In this document: positions 33,289-41,756 of the stretch, piece after piece
How the letters are laid out: the number at the start of each line of letters is the position of its first letter
Position numbering within the stretch: the first letter of the stretch is position 1
Source of the DNA: Paenibacillus kyungheensis
GTDB lineage: Bacteria; Bacillota; Bacilli; Paenibacillales; Paenibacillaceae
Assembly (NCBI RefSeq): GCF_028606985.1
Contig: NZ_CP117416.1
Coordinates: 4,713,001-4,777,000 of the forward strand
Reading direction: 5' to 3'
Length of the DNA: 64,000 bases
The notes under the pieces: model-generated
Database searches by the model: none
Seen by the model: only the letters and a program-made list of their open reading frames with translations
What the model was told of the DNA's origin: nothing
Position numbers and translations under genes: made by a program

Positions 33289-34650
33289 ATGAAACATCGA
33301 ATAACCCTAATTACTGAACTAGAGTCCGAAATGCATAAGCAGGGTTATTCGCTTAGTCATTTTAGTAAAGTTTCTGGAATCAATCGGGGGATTTTGAGTG
33401 CTACATTGAACGGAAATCCTCCCAAACTCATGTCTATTACTCAATTGGATACTATGGTTAAAGCTCTTGGCAAACCTGAAAGCTGGCTATATGAATTATT
33501 TATAGAACAGTGCTTCTCAGAAGAAAACAAAGCCAATTGGCGACGTGTTCGTGCGCTGTTGCTTCGTTGCATAGAACTTAATCGTGATGATCTTATTGGC
33601 GATATTTTAAATTTGCTGATGGAAGATCCTATTCATGTCGCTCATGTATTTAATCTAGCAGAAGAATTAGTGGAGCAAAACCAAGCGATTGTCGCTATGC
33701 CTTTTTATGAATGCGTTATTGAAAATGAACGTAATTATCATTCTGAGCGATTAGCCATCAGTCATTATCGACTATTTAGAGCCAGGATTAGTCCAATTAT
33801 TGAGAATAATCTTAGACTTGCGATGGTATTTCATCCTTTCCGTAATCGCTTACCCGATCATTTTCGGCTGGAAGCCCTATTAGAATTAGCTAATATCTAT
33901 TACACGGTGCAGGACTGGAATATGGTTATAGCCTGTTCAGACGAACTGAATATATTATCTAATATCATTTATAAACAAGACTGTAAAAGAAGAAAAAAGA
34001 AAATAGCTGTGTCGACACCTAGCTTCACAAGACCTCTTGTTACTTATTATGCTCAAAGTCATCTGATGAAATTTGTAGCCTTAGAACATATGGAAAAGTA
34101 CGATGAAGCTCGCCCTTATTTAAAAGAGTTCTCGGATTTAAGTTGGTTTGAAGGTCTAGATGATCTAGGAAAAGAACATGTCGAAAAATTTAAAATCTAT
34201 GCGTTGTTTAATGAATTGAATTTAGAATTGTTAACTGGACATACAGACAAATTGGTAGATTATTTTGAATTATTAAAAACTCATCCCGGCGAAGCGTTAC
34301 CAAGCTTGCTGATTATTTCAAAAGCAGCCAACAAATATGATATGAAGATTGACCATATTCTTACGTATTTTGACGATATTATTTATCCGAACGATATTTT
34401 GGATTATATTCACCAAGCTAGATTTCTACGAGACCACTATAAAAATATTCCTATTGGAATTAGTCGTTATATTAATATTTACTATCAATTGGCTCTTTAT
34501 CAATGTAATCGTAACGTCTATGATGAAAAGCTCGAAAAAATTCTATTGGCTTTGGAAACATCTGTAGAGAAATACAATCGTGGACGTATTATGGATTGTC
34601 TGGAGTTATTTAAAAAGTTACGCGAGATGCCTAGAGAACATAAAGACTAA
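33289..34650 (+). CDS. aloR: AloR-like peptide receptor, third of array
   Basis: 453 residues, HTH SLSHFSKVSGINRGILSATLNGNPPKLMSITQLDTMVKAL, linker SWLYELFIEQCF, then helical repeats. The C-terminus shares with the fourth copy the block YYQLALYQCNRNVYDEKLEKILLALE ... RIMDCLELFKKLR, which replaces the MDYTSLIQHFIRSMP end of the first two copies. So the array contains two C-terminal types. The ATG at 33289 follows GAGGTGA, 26 bases after the previous stop. No adjacent pro-peptide was seen. Confidence 0.83.
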   Translation: MKHRITLITELESEMHKQGYSLSHFSKVSGINRGILSATLNGNPPKLMSITQLDTMVKALGKPESWLYELFIEQCFSEENKANWRRVRALLLRCIELNRDDLIGDILNLLMEDPIHVAHVFNLAEELVEQNQAIVAMPFYECVIENERNYHSERLAISHYRLFRARISPIIENNLRLAMVFHPFRNRLPDHFRLEALLELANIYYTVQDWNMVIACSDELNILSNIIYKQDCKRRKKKIAVSTPSFTRPLVTYYAQSHLMKFVALEHMEKYDEARPYLKEFSDLSWFEGLDDLGKEHVEKFKIYALFNELNLELLTGHTDKLVDYFELLKTHPGEALPSLLIISKAANKYDMKIDHILTYFDDIIYPNDILDYIHQARFLRDHYKNIPIGISRYINIYYQLALYQCNRNVYDEKLEKILLALETSVEKYNRGRIMDCLELFKKLREMPREHKD

Positions 34651-34711
34651 TCGACACATCATGCTAACTATTTAACTTCATATGGCTCACACATAAACAG
34701 AGGTGAAATCG

Positions 34712-36040
34712 ATGAATCATCGAATAACTGTACGGGATGAATTAGAAAAAGAGATTACTGTTCAAGGACATTCTCTTAGCCATTTTAGCAAGATATCAGG
34801 GATCAATCGGGGGATATTAAGCGCTACGTTGAACGGTAACCCTCCTAAGCCAATATCAATCAAACAGTTAGATCAAATGACTCATGCTTTAGGAAAAAAA
34901 GAAGGCTGGTTGTACGAGCAATTCATGAATGAATGTTTCGAGGATGGTAAAGCCAATTGGCGACGTGTTCGGTCTTTGCTAGTTCGTTGCGTAGAGTTGG
35001 GAAATCAACTATTAATTGCACAAACCCTACATCTTTTAATGGAAGACATTTCATATCTTACAAACATATTTGAATTTGCAGAAGATTTAACTCAAGAAGG
35101 AAAAACATTATCTGCGCTATCCTTTTACCAATGTATTATAGAACATGAACGACAATCGTATAGTGAAAGAATGGCGATTAGTCATTATCGTATATTTAGA
35201 CAATCAATTAATAAAGATATTGAGAATAATTTACTTTTGGCTATACAATTTAGTCCTTATCGTGACAAGCTTCCTCTAGCTTTGACAATAGATGCGCTAT
35301 TACAACTTATTATTATTTGTTACGGTACTCAAGATTGGATACTAGGTGAACAATATGCTGATGAATTAATTTATTTAATCCAAATCACAATCGAACAACA
35401 AAAAAAGAAAAATACTTTCAACTCTTTAGATACTCCACTTACTTTAGTCTATTATTATGCTCATTCGTATTCTATGAAATTTGTTGCCAAAGAGTATACA
35501 GCAAAATATGATGAAGCCCTTCTATGTATAGATAAATTTGCTGATTTAAGTTGGTTTCCAGGGCTAGATGAAGCAGGTCTTCATGAAGTAGAGCGATTTA
35601 AGCTGTTCGCTATTTTCAATAGACATAATATTGAATTATTACAAGGAGACTTCTCAAGATTAGATCAATATATTGAGTTGACGGAGCAACATCCTAAGGA
35701 AATGCTAGCAAGCTTGCATATGGCACTCAAAGCCGCAAATATGCATAATTATGATGTTGATTTGGTCATTAATAAATTTAGCAATATTATTTATCCAGAT
35801 GATTTGATTCAATATATTAATGAACATACTGAATATACAGAACAGACAGGAGTTAGTCGTTATATTAATCTTTATTACCAACTAGCACTTTATCAATGCA
35901 ATAAAGGAACGTATGACGATAAGCTTGAAAAGATTCTGCTAGCCTTAGAATCGACTGTAACCAAATATAATAAAAGTCGAATATTAGATTGTCTTGAACT
36001 ATTTAAAAAGCTTCGACTGATTTCTAAAAATGGAAACTGA
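34712..36040 (+). CDS. aloR: AloR-like peptide receptor, fourth of array
   Basis: 442 residues with the conserved HTH (SLSHFSKISGINRGILSATLNGNPPKPISIKQLDQMTHAL), GWLYEQFMNECFEDGKANWRRVRSLLVRCVELGN, and a C-terminus closely related to the third copy (YYQLALYQCNKGTYDDKLEKILLALE). The ATG at 34712 is set by GAGGTGA. A terminator follows at 36051-36095, so copies one to four form one unit separate from the fifth. A short frame overlapping its stop codon has no signal sequence and is not a pro-peptide. Confidence 0.83.
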   Translation: MNHRITVRDELEKEITVQGHSLSHFSKISGINRGILSATLNGNPPKPISIKQLDQMTHALGKKEGWLYEQFMNECFEDGKANWRRVRSLLVRCVELGNQLLIAQTLHLLMEDISYLTNIFEFAEDLTQEGKTLSALSFYQCIIEHERQSYSERMAISHYRIFRQSINKDIENNLLLAIQFSPYRDKLPLALTIDALLQLIIICYGTQDWILGEQYADELIYLIQITIEQQKKKNTFNSLDTPLTLVYYYAHSYSMKFVAKEYTAKYDEALLCIDKFADLSWFPGLDEAGLHEVERFKLFAIFNRHNIELLQGDFSRLDQYIELTEQHPKEMLASLHMALKAANMHNYDVDLVINKFSNIIYPDDLIQYINEHTEYTEQTGVSRYINLYYQLALYQCNKGTYDDKLEKILLALESTVTKYNKSRILDCLELFKKLRLISKNGN

Positions 36041-36050
36041 GTACCCAATA

Positions 36051-36096
36051 AGGCATAGAAACCATAACTTCCCTTGTATGGTAACTATGTCTTTTG
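36051..36096 (+). terminator. Terminator after the fourth receptor gene
   Basis: GGCATAG-AA-ACCATA pairs with TATGGT-AA-CTATGTC across a ten-base loop, then TTTTG. Confidence 0.7.
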
Positions 36097-36131
36097 TGAT
36101 TCCTAAATTTTGAAGATTTGATTAAAAGTAA

Positions 36132-36161
36132 TTGACCCCTGTTCAAAGCGTAATGTATAAT
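36132..36161 (+). promoter_or_regulatory. Promoter of the fifth receptor and peptide genes
   Basis: TTGACC (36132-36137) and an extended -10 TGTATAAT (TATAAT 36156-36161) are spaced by 18 bases; strong vegetative-type promoter. Confidence 0.7.
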
Positions 36162-36237
36162 GTAATAAATTTGAATTTCATGGGCTTACTGGGGCGCAAC
36201 AACGGGAAACTTTCAACATAAAGGGGTGTGTTCGGTT

Positions 36238-37650
36238 ATGATTACCAACACCACAACCATACGGCTTGAGATTGAAAAAGGAATTCGACAAAAAGGACAT
36301 TCATTAAGCAGCTTCGGTAAACAGGCTGGAATCAACCGCGGGATCATCAGCGGAATCTTAAATGGTAATCCTCCAAAATCGATTTCTATTCGGCAGTTAG
36401 ACTTAATGGCAGAAGCTTTGGGTCATGCAGAAGGCTGGATGTATGAGTATTATGTGGACGAATGTTTTATTAATGAAAAAGCAGACTGGCGTCGGATAAA
36501 GGCATTTTTATTACGCTGTACAGAGATTGGTCGGTACGATTGTATTCAAGAAGTTCTTGATCGTCTGATGGAGGATTTGAATAATACAATATCGATCTTT
36601 GGATTGGCAGAGGAACTATATGCTGAAGGTAAGGTACAAGAGTCGTTGCCCTTTTATGAATGTGTAATTGAGAACGAAAAGCATCAACATTCTGAGCGAC
36701 TAGCTATTGCACATTATCGTGTTTTTAGAGCTTCCATTGGTGACAATACGGAGAAAAACTTTAGAGCGGCTATACGCTTTGAAACATTTCGTGATCGACT
36801 ACCCGAGAATTTTATGCTTGATGGTCTTTTAGCATTATCAAATATTTACTATGTGCTACAAGATTGGAATATAGTGGAAAAATGCGCTGATGAGTTAATA
36901 TCTATTATACAAACTATTTACAAAAATGAAGAAAAGAAAATGGAAGAGAGTAATAATTATACTGCTTTGGATACAGAGAGACCCTTAGTATTTTATTACG
37001 GGCAATCTTATCTTATTAAAGGAGTAGCATTAGAACACAAAGGCAAGTATGAAGAATCTAAAACTTATATTCATAAATATATGGATTTAAGTTGGTTTAA
37101 AGGATTAGATGATGCTGGACAAGAAGAAATTAAAAGGTTATCTCATTATGCAACTGCTAATATGTACTTAGTTGAAGTATTAATGGGAAATACAGATGTA
37201 TTACCTGCTTATGTGAATTTCTTAGAAAAACATCCTGCTGAAATCTTACCGGCAATGTTCATTATTTTAAAAGCTGCTAATATGCATGGATTTGATGTAG
37301 ATAATCTTCTGGTTAAATTTGAATCTTTTTTGGAATATGATGAGTCTTCAGAAAACCATTATAGTAAAGTAGCTGTCATTAATAGATATGTCAATTTTCA
37401 TTATCAATTAGCTATCTATTCCGCTAAAAAGAACTTGTATAGTGATTGCATTAGTAATCTATTGAAAAGTTTAAATTTAGCAATCAAAATATCAAGTAAA
37501 AATAAAATTTTAGATGTCATAGCCTTTATAGAACAAATTAAAACTTTTGCATCAGAGACTCAGTTATTTGAGTACGAGTCCCTTTTAAAAGGAGTTGGTA
37601 CAGATGAAAAAATCTATGATTTTGCTAACTTTATTTCTAGGGCTAATTAA
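36238..37650 (+). CDS. aloR: AloR-like peptide receptor linked to two pro-peptide genes
   Basis: 470 residues. The HTH (SLSSFGKQAGINRGIISGILNGNPPKSISIRQLDLMAEAL) has diverged from the other four; GWMYEYYVDECF and NWRR-like DWRRIKAFLLRCTEIGR follow. It has its own promoter. The C-terminus is about 25 residues longer (IEQIKTFASETQLFEYESLLKGVGTDEKIYDFANFISRAN), and its last 47 bases overlap the first pro-peptide gene in another frame. The ATG at 36238 follows GGGGTG. Linkage to two secreted pro-peptides marks it as the receptor of a peptide quorum-sensing pair like AloR/AloP of Paenibacillus polymyxa. Confidence 0.87.
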   Translation: MITNTTTIRLEIEKGIRQKGHSLSSFGKQAGINRGIISGILNGNPPKSISIRQLDLMAEALGHAEGWMYEYYVDECFINEKADWRRIKAFLLRCTEIGRYDCIQEVLDRLMEDLNNTISIFGLAEELYAEGKVQESLPFYECVIENEKHQHSERLAIAHYRVFRASIGDNTEKNFRAAIRFETFRDRLPENFMLDGLLALSNIYYVLQDWNIVEKCADELISIIQTIYKNEEKKMEESNNYTALDTERPLVFYYGQSYLIKGVALEHKGKYEESKTYIHKYMDLSWFKGLDDAGQEEIKRLSHYATANMYLVEVLMGNTDVLPAYVNFLEKHPAEILPAMFIILKAANMHGFDVDNLLVKFESFLEYDESSENHYSKVAVINRYVNFHYQLAIYSAKKNLYSDCISNLLKSLNLAIKISSKNKILDVIAFIEQIKTFASETQLFEYESLLKGVGTDEKIYDFANFISRAN

Positions 37651-37723
37651 TATTGCTTCCCCACTTTCAGATGTGCGAATGCCTATCCAAGTTTTAGAAC
37701 ACGGAATAGGTATAAAAAAATAA
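37604..37723 (+). CDS. aloP: AloP-like secreted pro-peptide 1 (39 residues)
   Basis: Tiny gene: ATG ten bases after AAAGGAG, overlapping the receptor's 3' end by 47 bases in another frame. MKKS plus a hydrophobic core (MILLTLFLGLINIASP) is an export signal; the mature part ends VLEHGIGIKK. The core LEHGIG matches LEHGMG of the next gene, and HG-G endings are, as I recall, typical of Alo signal peptides. It carries an extra IKK after the shared core, so processing may need trimming, or it may be a diverged or decoy copy. Confidence 0.75.
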   Translation: MKKSMILLTLFLGLINIASPLSDVRMPIQVLEHGIGIKK

Positions 37724-37746
37724 TTATTTTAAAGGAGAACTTATTA

Positions 37747-37860
37747 ATGAAAAAACTTCTATTTACACTTACTTTATGCTTGAGTCTATCTGGTCTTATC
37801 TTTACTTCTTTGCCTGCTTCTACTGGTTCAATTACAACCTTAGAACATGGAATGGGTTAA
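37747..37860 (+). CDS. aloP: AloP-like secreted pro-peptide 2 (37 residues)
   Basis: ATG nine bases after AAAGGAG, 37 codons, ending directly in TAA and followed by a terminator. MKKLL with a hydrophobic core (FTLTLCLSLSGLIFTSLPA) is a clear Sec signal with an Ala/Ser cleavage region; the remainder STGSITTLEHGMG holds the probable signal peptide at the extreme C-terminus. Expected path: export, proteolytic release of about six residues, re-import by an oligopeptide permease and binding to the TPR domain of the adjacent receptor. Confidence 0.82.
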   Translation: MKKLLFTLTLCLSLSGLIFTSLPASTGSITTLEHGMG

Positions 37861-37871
37861 TAAAGAATAAA

Positions 37872-37903
37872 AAAACAACCTCTTTAAAGAGGTTGTTTTT
37901 TTT
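37872..37903 (+). terminator. Intrinsic terminator of the receptor-peptide operon
   Basis: AACAACCTCTT / AAGAGGTTGTT with a short loop and TTTTTTTT; it also lies opposite the end of the convergent ABC-F gene. Confidence 0.9.
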
Positions 37904-39818
37904 ATAATTCCATCCAGTTTTTATAATATTGTTCTAACTTTTTCTCAATTTCGCTCTCTTTTATGTTGATTATCCTCAATTCTTTTTCATTTTGATAATA
38001 CTCTAATAAAGCTTTTCGCTTGATTTCCTCTAATTCATTCTCTAATTTAAGAATATCTTCCTCTAATTGATCTTTTACATTTATTAGTTCTATATTTTGA
38101 ATCACTTTTGAAATTCGACTATTGCGTTTATTCTCGTTAGAGGATGTTTTAATTTCCTGATTTGATAATAGGAAATTATTAATTTTCTTCTCCTTCCACT
38201 CTCTCCAATCCTCATAATTCCCCATATTCACACTCAACATCCCACCATCCAGACTCCAAATCTGCCCTGCTATCCGATTAATAAAGTATCGATCATGTGA
38301 TACAGTCAGTATCGTTCCTGGAAATTCTTCTAATGCTTCTTCCAGTGCTTCTCTGGCGGAAATGTCCAGATGGTTGGTCGGTTCATCCAGAATCAGCAGA
38401 TTCGGGCGTTCGTGCATAAGGATCGCTAGGCGGAGACGACTCCATTCGCCACCGGATAGACCAGAGACTTTTTTGAATACGTCTGATCCGTAAAATAAGA
38501 ACTTCGCTAACTGTCCTCTCGCTTCGCCTTCTTCCATCTTCGCTGCCAGCTTGAACCATTGTAGTACCGTTTCTCCCAGATCTGGTGGAGCGGCTTCTTG
38601 TGCCAGATAGCCTACTTCGGTACGTGAACCTAGCGTGAGTGTGCCACTGTCGATCGGTTCTTGTTGTAAGATCATGCGCAATAAGGTTGTTTTTCCTGCT
38701 CCATTGCCACCAATAATCGCTGCATTTTCTCCATAACGTAATAGCGCAGAGGCTTGATCTAGCAGTACTTTCTCTCCATACCGCTTATCCACCTGATCCA
38801 GAACCAATACACGATCTCCCGAACGATCTTTTTGCTTCAAATCCAGCTCCATCTGTGCGCGATCCATAATCGGACGTTTGACTTTTTCCATCCGATCTAA
38901 TGCTTTCTGCATTGAAGCGGCTTTGCGGTGGAACGATGGGTTAGGCGGATTGGAGCGATTACCCCACTCGATTAGACGTTTGATTGATTCTTTAATCCGC
39001 TTAATCTCTTTTTGTTGGTCTTTGTAATCTTCGAATTGTCTGACCAGACGACGCTGTTTCTCGTCTCGATACGCAGAATAGCTCATCGGGTAAGTGGTGG
39101 CTTCTCCGTCCTCTAGTTCTACAATCTGATGGACGACTTTATCCAAAAAGTAACGGTCATGCGAAATCACGATCACTGTCGCTGGCGATTGACTGATAAA
39201 TTGCTCCAACCAGACCACTGCATCCATATCCAGATGGTTGGTCGGTTCATCTAATAATAAGATATCTGGATCGGTCAGCAACAATCTTGCCAGACCGACT
39301 TTGGTCTTTTCTCCACCGGACAATCCTTCGAACAAGCGATCATAATGTTCAGCAGGAATCCCTAGTCCACTAGCAATTCGATCGATTGTAGCAGACATTT
39401 CATAACCACCACCACGCTCGAATGTATCCAGTGCTTCCCCATACTGCTGAAGCACACGTTGCATCTGGTTCTCATCCAGATGTTCGTCTGCCATCTGTAT
39501 ACTTAACTGCTCCATTCGTTCTTGTAATTGGGTCAAATGGGCAAAGCTTTCTTGCAACACTTCCAAAATCGTAATATGTGGATCATATACAGGCATCTGT
39601 TGTAAATACCCGACTCTGGAACCTTTTTGAATATGAACTTCGCCTTGAAACGGTTTGTCTTGACCGGATAAAATACGGAATAATGTGGTTTTGCCTGCTC
39701 CATTCATTCCGATTAACCCGACTTTGGCTCCACTATGAATTTCAAAAGTAACTTCGGTTAATACATGCTCGGCACCATAATATTGTTGAACCTGCTGACA
39801 GGCGATCATAATAGACAT
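37902..39818 (-). CDS. ABC-F family ATPase (ribosomal protection type)
   Basis: 638 residues, no membrane segments, two ABC domains: Walker A GMNGAGKTT and GGNGAGKTT, signatures LSGGEKTK and LSGGEWSRL, Walker B ILLLDEPTNHLD and LLILDEPTNHLD. The inter-domain linker (about 240-320, with KRLIEWGNRSNPPNPSFHRKAASMQKALDRMEKVKRP) is long, as in proteins that remove antibiotics from the ribosome, and a charged coiled coil forms the C-terminus. The ATG at 39818 is set by GAGGAGA; the frame continues upstream through a terminator hairpin and is not translated as such. A leader ORF and attenuator precede it, suggesting drug-inducible expression. Confidence 0.9.
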   Translation of the reverse strand: MSIMIACQQVQQYYGAEHVLTEVTFEIHSGAKVGLIGMNGAGKTTLFRILSGQDKPFQGEVHIQKGSRVGYLQQMPVYDPHITILEVLQESFAHLTQLQERMEQLSIQMADEHLDENQMQRVLQQYGEALDTFERGGGYEMSATIDRIASGLGIPAEHYDRLFEGLSGGEKTKVGLARLLLTDPDILLLDEPTNHLDMDAVVWLEQFISQSPATVIVISHDRYFLDKVVHQIVELEDGEATTYPMSYSAYRDEKQRRLVRQFEDYKDQQKEIKRIKESIKRLIEWGNRSNPPNPSFHRKAASMQKALDRMEKVKRPIMDRAQMELDLKQKDRSGDRVLVLDQVDKRYGEKVLLDQASALLRYGENAAIIGGNGAGKTTLLRMILQQEPIDSGTLTLGSRTEVGYLAQEAAPPDLGETVLQWFKLAAKMEEGEARGQLAKFLFYGSDVFKKVSGLSGGEWSRLRLAILMHERPNLLILDEPTNHLDISAREALEEALEEFPGTILTVSHDRYFINRIAGQIWSLDGGMLSVNMGNYEDWREWKEKKINNFLLSNQEIKTSSNENKRNSRISKVIQNIELINVKDQLEEDILKLENELEEIKRKALLEYYQNEKELRIINIKESEIEKKLEQYYKNWMEL

Positions 39819-39899
39819 ATTGTTCATTCTCCTCTGAGTGTATAAAGTAGAGGGAAATGCGCTTCTGCCTTGCGATCTCATCTGTGTGCGTAGTATAAA

Positions 39900-39935
39900 A
39901 AAGCACAAAAAAGCCGCAGGGAAATGTCCCTGCGA
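39900..39935 (-). terminator. Attenuator-type terminator upstream of the ABC-F gene
   Basis: On the minus strand CGCAGGGA-CATT-TCCCTGCG is followed by TTTTTTGTGCTTTTTT, about 80 bases before the ABC-F start. It lies inside the leader and would stop transcription before the gene unless an alternative fold forms. Confidence 0.8.
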
Positions 39936-40083
39936 CTTCTCTGTTTTTGCTTGCATCAGAGCAGACGCTTTATATGCCAGCAGGTATAGAGTGTTACATG
40001 TGGCTTGCTAAGAAGTACGAATTGACTGATCGGAATAGCTTTCCGTTGCACCGATTCATCGTAGCTTCGTTTCTTGTACAAGC

Positions 40084-40248
40084 TTACACTCTGTATCCGT
40101 CTGGAGATAAAGGCAGGAGCGGCATTTCGCCATAATAAAGATATTCATTTTTGGACAGACTTCTCCCGTTGTCGCCAAATGAATGAACAATACTACAGCT
40201 ACCAAGCGGTCTGCGCTCAAGCGTAATTGATAATGGGAAATACAACAT
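40084..40248 (-). CDS. Leader ORF of the ABC-F gene (54 residues)
   Basis: ATG at 40248 stands six bases after a perfect ribosome site AAGGAGGTGA (40264-40255). It encodes MLYFPLSITLERRPLGSCS ... LLPLSPDGYRV, with no signal peptide or membrane helix. The stop is at 40084, about 150 bases before the terminator hairpin. Its strength of initiation and position fit a regulatory leader peptide whose translation senses stalled ribosomes, as for other ABC-F resistance genes. It could instead be an independent small protein. Confidence 0.6.
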   Translation of the reverse strand: MLYFPLSITLERRPLGSCSIVHSFGDNGRSLSKNEYLYYGEMPLLPLSPDGYRV

Positions 40249-40402
40249 CCTGCCTCACCTCCTTCTCCATTTCAAGTCATTGAATCTTCCTGCTTCTATC
40301 CCGTAGATTACAGGTTCAACAGACTCGGGTATAATTAATATATTTTTAACATAAATAGGTAGTTGATAGCAAGATATTTTTTAGAAACGGATGTGAATAC
40401 GT

Positions 40403-40864
40403 ATGAATACCGTTACTCTTTCTTCTGTACTATTAGAGCTATTCAATGGACAGCACTTACAGTCCAAACAGCAATTAGCAATGCCCCTTCTTACTGTTAA
40501 TGAAGATGGTTATCCGCATCAGGCAATGGTTAGTGTAGGGGAAGTGATTGCTACAGATAGCAACCATCTCCGCTTAGCTCTCTGGGAAGGCACAACAACA
40601 ACTGGCAATATTATACGTACAGGTCAAGCATTATTAACGTTAGTCTGGCAAGGTGTATCGTATGCTTTGCGCTTATCGCTTACACCTTTGCCAGCTTTAC
40701 CTGAAGCTACATATGCTAGAGCACGATTTGTAGCTACAATCGAACATATTCGTGAAGATACTGCCAAATACGCCACTCTTACTTCCGGGATCACTATTGA
40801 GCTTCATCAAGCAGAGAACGTATTGGAACGCTGGCAACACACATTACAGGAATTACTCCAATAA
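40403..40864 (+). CDS. Pyridoxamine 5'-phosphate oxidase-like FMN-binding protein
   Basis: 153 residues, split-barrel fold judged from LQSKQQLAMPLLTVNEDGYPHQAMVSVGEVIATDSNHLRLALWEGTTTTGNIIRTGQALLTLVWQG, a pattern of PNPOx-like flavin reductases. The C-terminal part is less typical. Such proteins bind FMN, F420 or haem and take part in small redox reactions. GGATGTGA lies six bases before the ATG and TATAAT occurs at 40330-40335. It is divergent from the ABC-F unit. Confidence 0.7.
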   Translation: MNTVTLSSVLLELFNGQHLQSKQQLAMPLLTVNEDGYPHQAMVSVGEVIATDSNHLRLALWEGTTTTGNIIRTGQALLTLVWQGVSYALRLSLTPLPALPEATYARARFVATIEHIREDTAKYATLTSGITIELHQAENVLERWQHTLQELLQ

Positions 40865-40919
40865 TTGCGATAATTATACTGATCCTAATTGCATGCAAAT
40901 GCAGGTTACGATGTATAAT

Positions 40920-41579
40920 TTATGATTTGGTATTCATCACGATGTCCATCAAGTCTTTATTATTAAATGCATCGTAGCTCACTTTCCATGTATCTGCGGA
41001 CGGTTGTAATTGTAATTCGCCTTCAACAGGAATACTTGGTTCTCCATTCGCAAAAGCGATCTTCATCGTATAAGAAAGTTGCAGAACTCCTTGTTTCGTT
41101 TGGGGTTCTTTTTTGTGTATTTCTAGATCTTGAGGGCTTAATGTACTTTGCTTTGTAACAGCTAACTGCATAGGTAGAGTGAGCAGTCTTGAAGTAGTCT
41201 GAGATTGTAATTGTGTTTCTGTAAGATAAGGCTCGTTTTTCTTCATTGCTAGTTTTAACATTTCTTCTGGTGAAGTATTCTGCTTGTATTCCTCGCCTAC
41301 GGTATATTGATCTTTTTTGTACTTAGAAGCGAATTGGATCCCTTGCTCTACTTGCTCTTCTGTGAATGTAGCTGTATCTGCTGTGGAACTTGTTGAGGTG
41401 CTATTTGTATTGTTATTGCTAGTATTGTCGGTGGTCTGTGTAGTGGCAGTTACAGGTTGTTCACTGGTTGCTGGTGCAGCAGAATTACTTTGTTGGCACC
41501 CTGTCATCATAGCTAATAATAAAGCGATACTTCCTAGTACAACTACGCGTGATGGTCTACTTTTCATTACTTTGGTCAT
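40920..41579 (-). CDS. Hypothetical lipoprotein
   Basis: 219 residues. The signal peptide ends in the lipobox AMMTGC (Cys28), followed by an Asn/Thr/Ser-rich spacer (about 29-70) and a soluble domain with repeated Gln and Lys residues (EQVEQGIQFASKYKKDQYTVGEEYKQNTSPEEMLKLAMKKNEPYL, LQPSADTWKVSYDAFNN). The C-terminal part recalls small stress or sporulation lipoproteins, but no family is recognised. AAGGAGAG precedes the ATG. Convergent with the PNPOx-like gene. Confidence 0.75.
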   Translation of the reverse strand: MTKVMKSRPSRVVVLGSIALLLAMMTGCQQSNSAAPATSEQPVTATTQTTDNTSNNNTNSTSTSSTADTATFTEEQVEQGIQFASKYKKDQYTVGEEYKQNTSPEEMLKLAMKKNEPYLTETQLQSQTTSRLLTLPMQLAVTKQSTLSPQDLEIHKKEPQTKQGVLQLSYTMKIAFANGEPSIPVEGELQLQPSADTWKVSYDAFNNKDLMDIVMNTKS

Positions 41580-41756
41580 ATGTATCTCTCCTTTATAGTT
41601 GATGAAGTGTTCTATTTTACCATGAAATTCCTGCTATACATAATATCACCTATAACCAGGCGCTTAGCGTCATCCATACGGTGGTAATAATAAAAATGGA
41701 AAACCATTGATTACAAATTACTGAGTTCTGACTACAGAATCGGACGGAGGACAACG

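Noticed and set aside
36030-36110. Possible pro-peptide overlapping the end of the fourth receptor
   Set aside because: The frame starting METEYPIRHRNHN has no hydrophobic signal and runs through the terminator.
39819-39956. In-frame upstream extension of the ABC-F protein
   Set aside because: The extension is encoded by the attenuator hairpin and its T run; the ribosome site supports the ATG at 39818.
39947-40135. 62-codon plus-strand frame in the ABC-F leader
   Set aside because: It is antisense to the leader ORF region and terminator, without a ribosome site.
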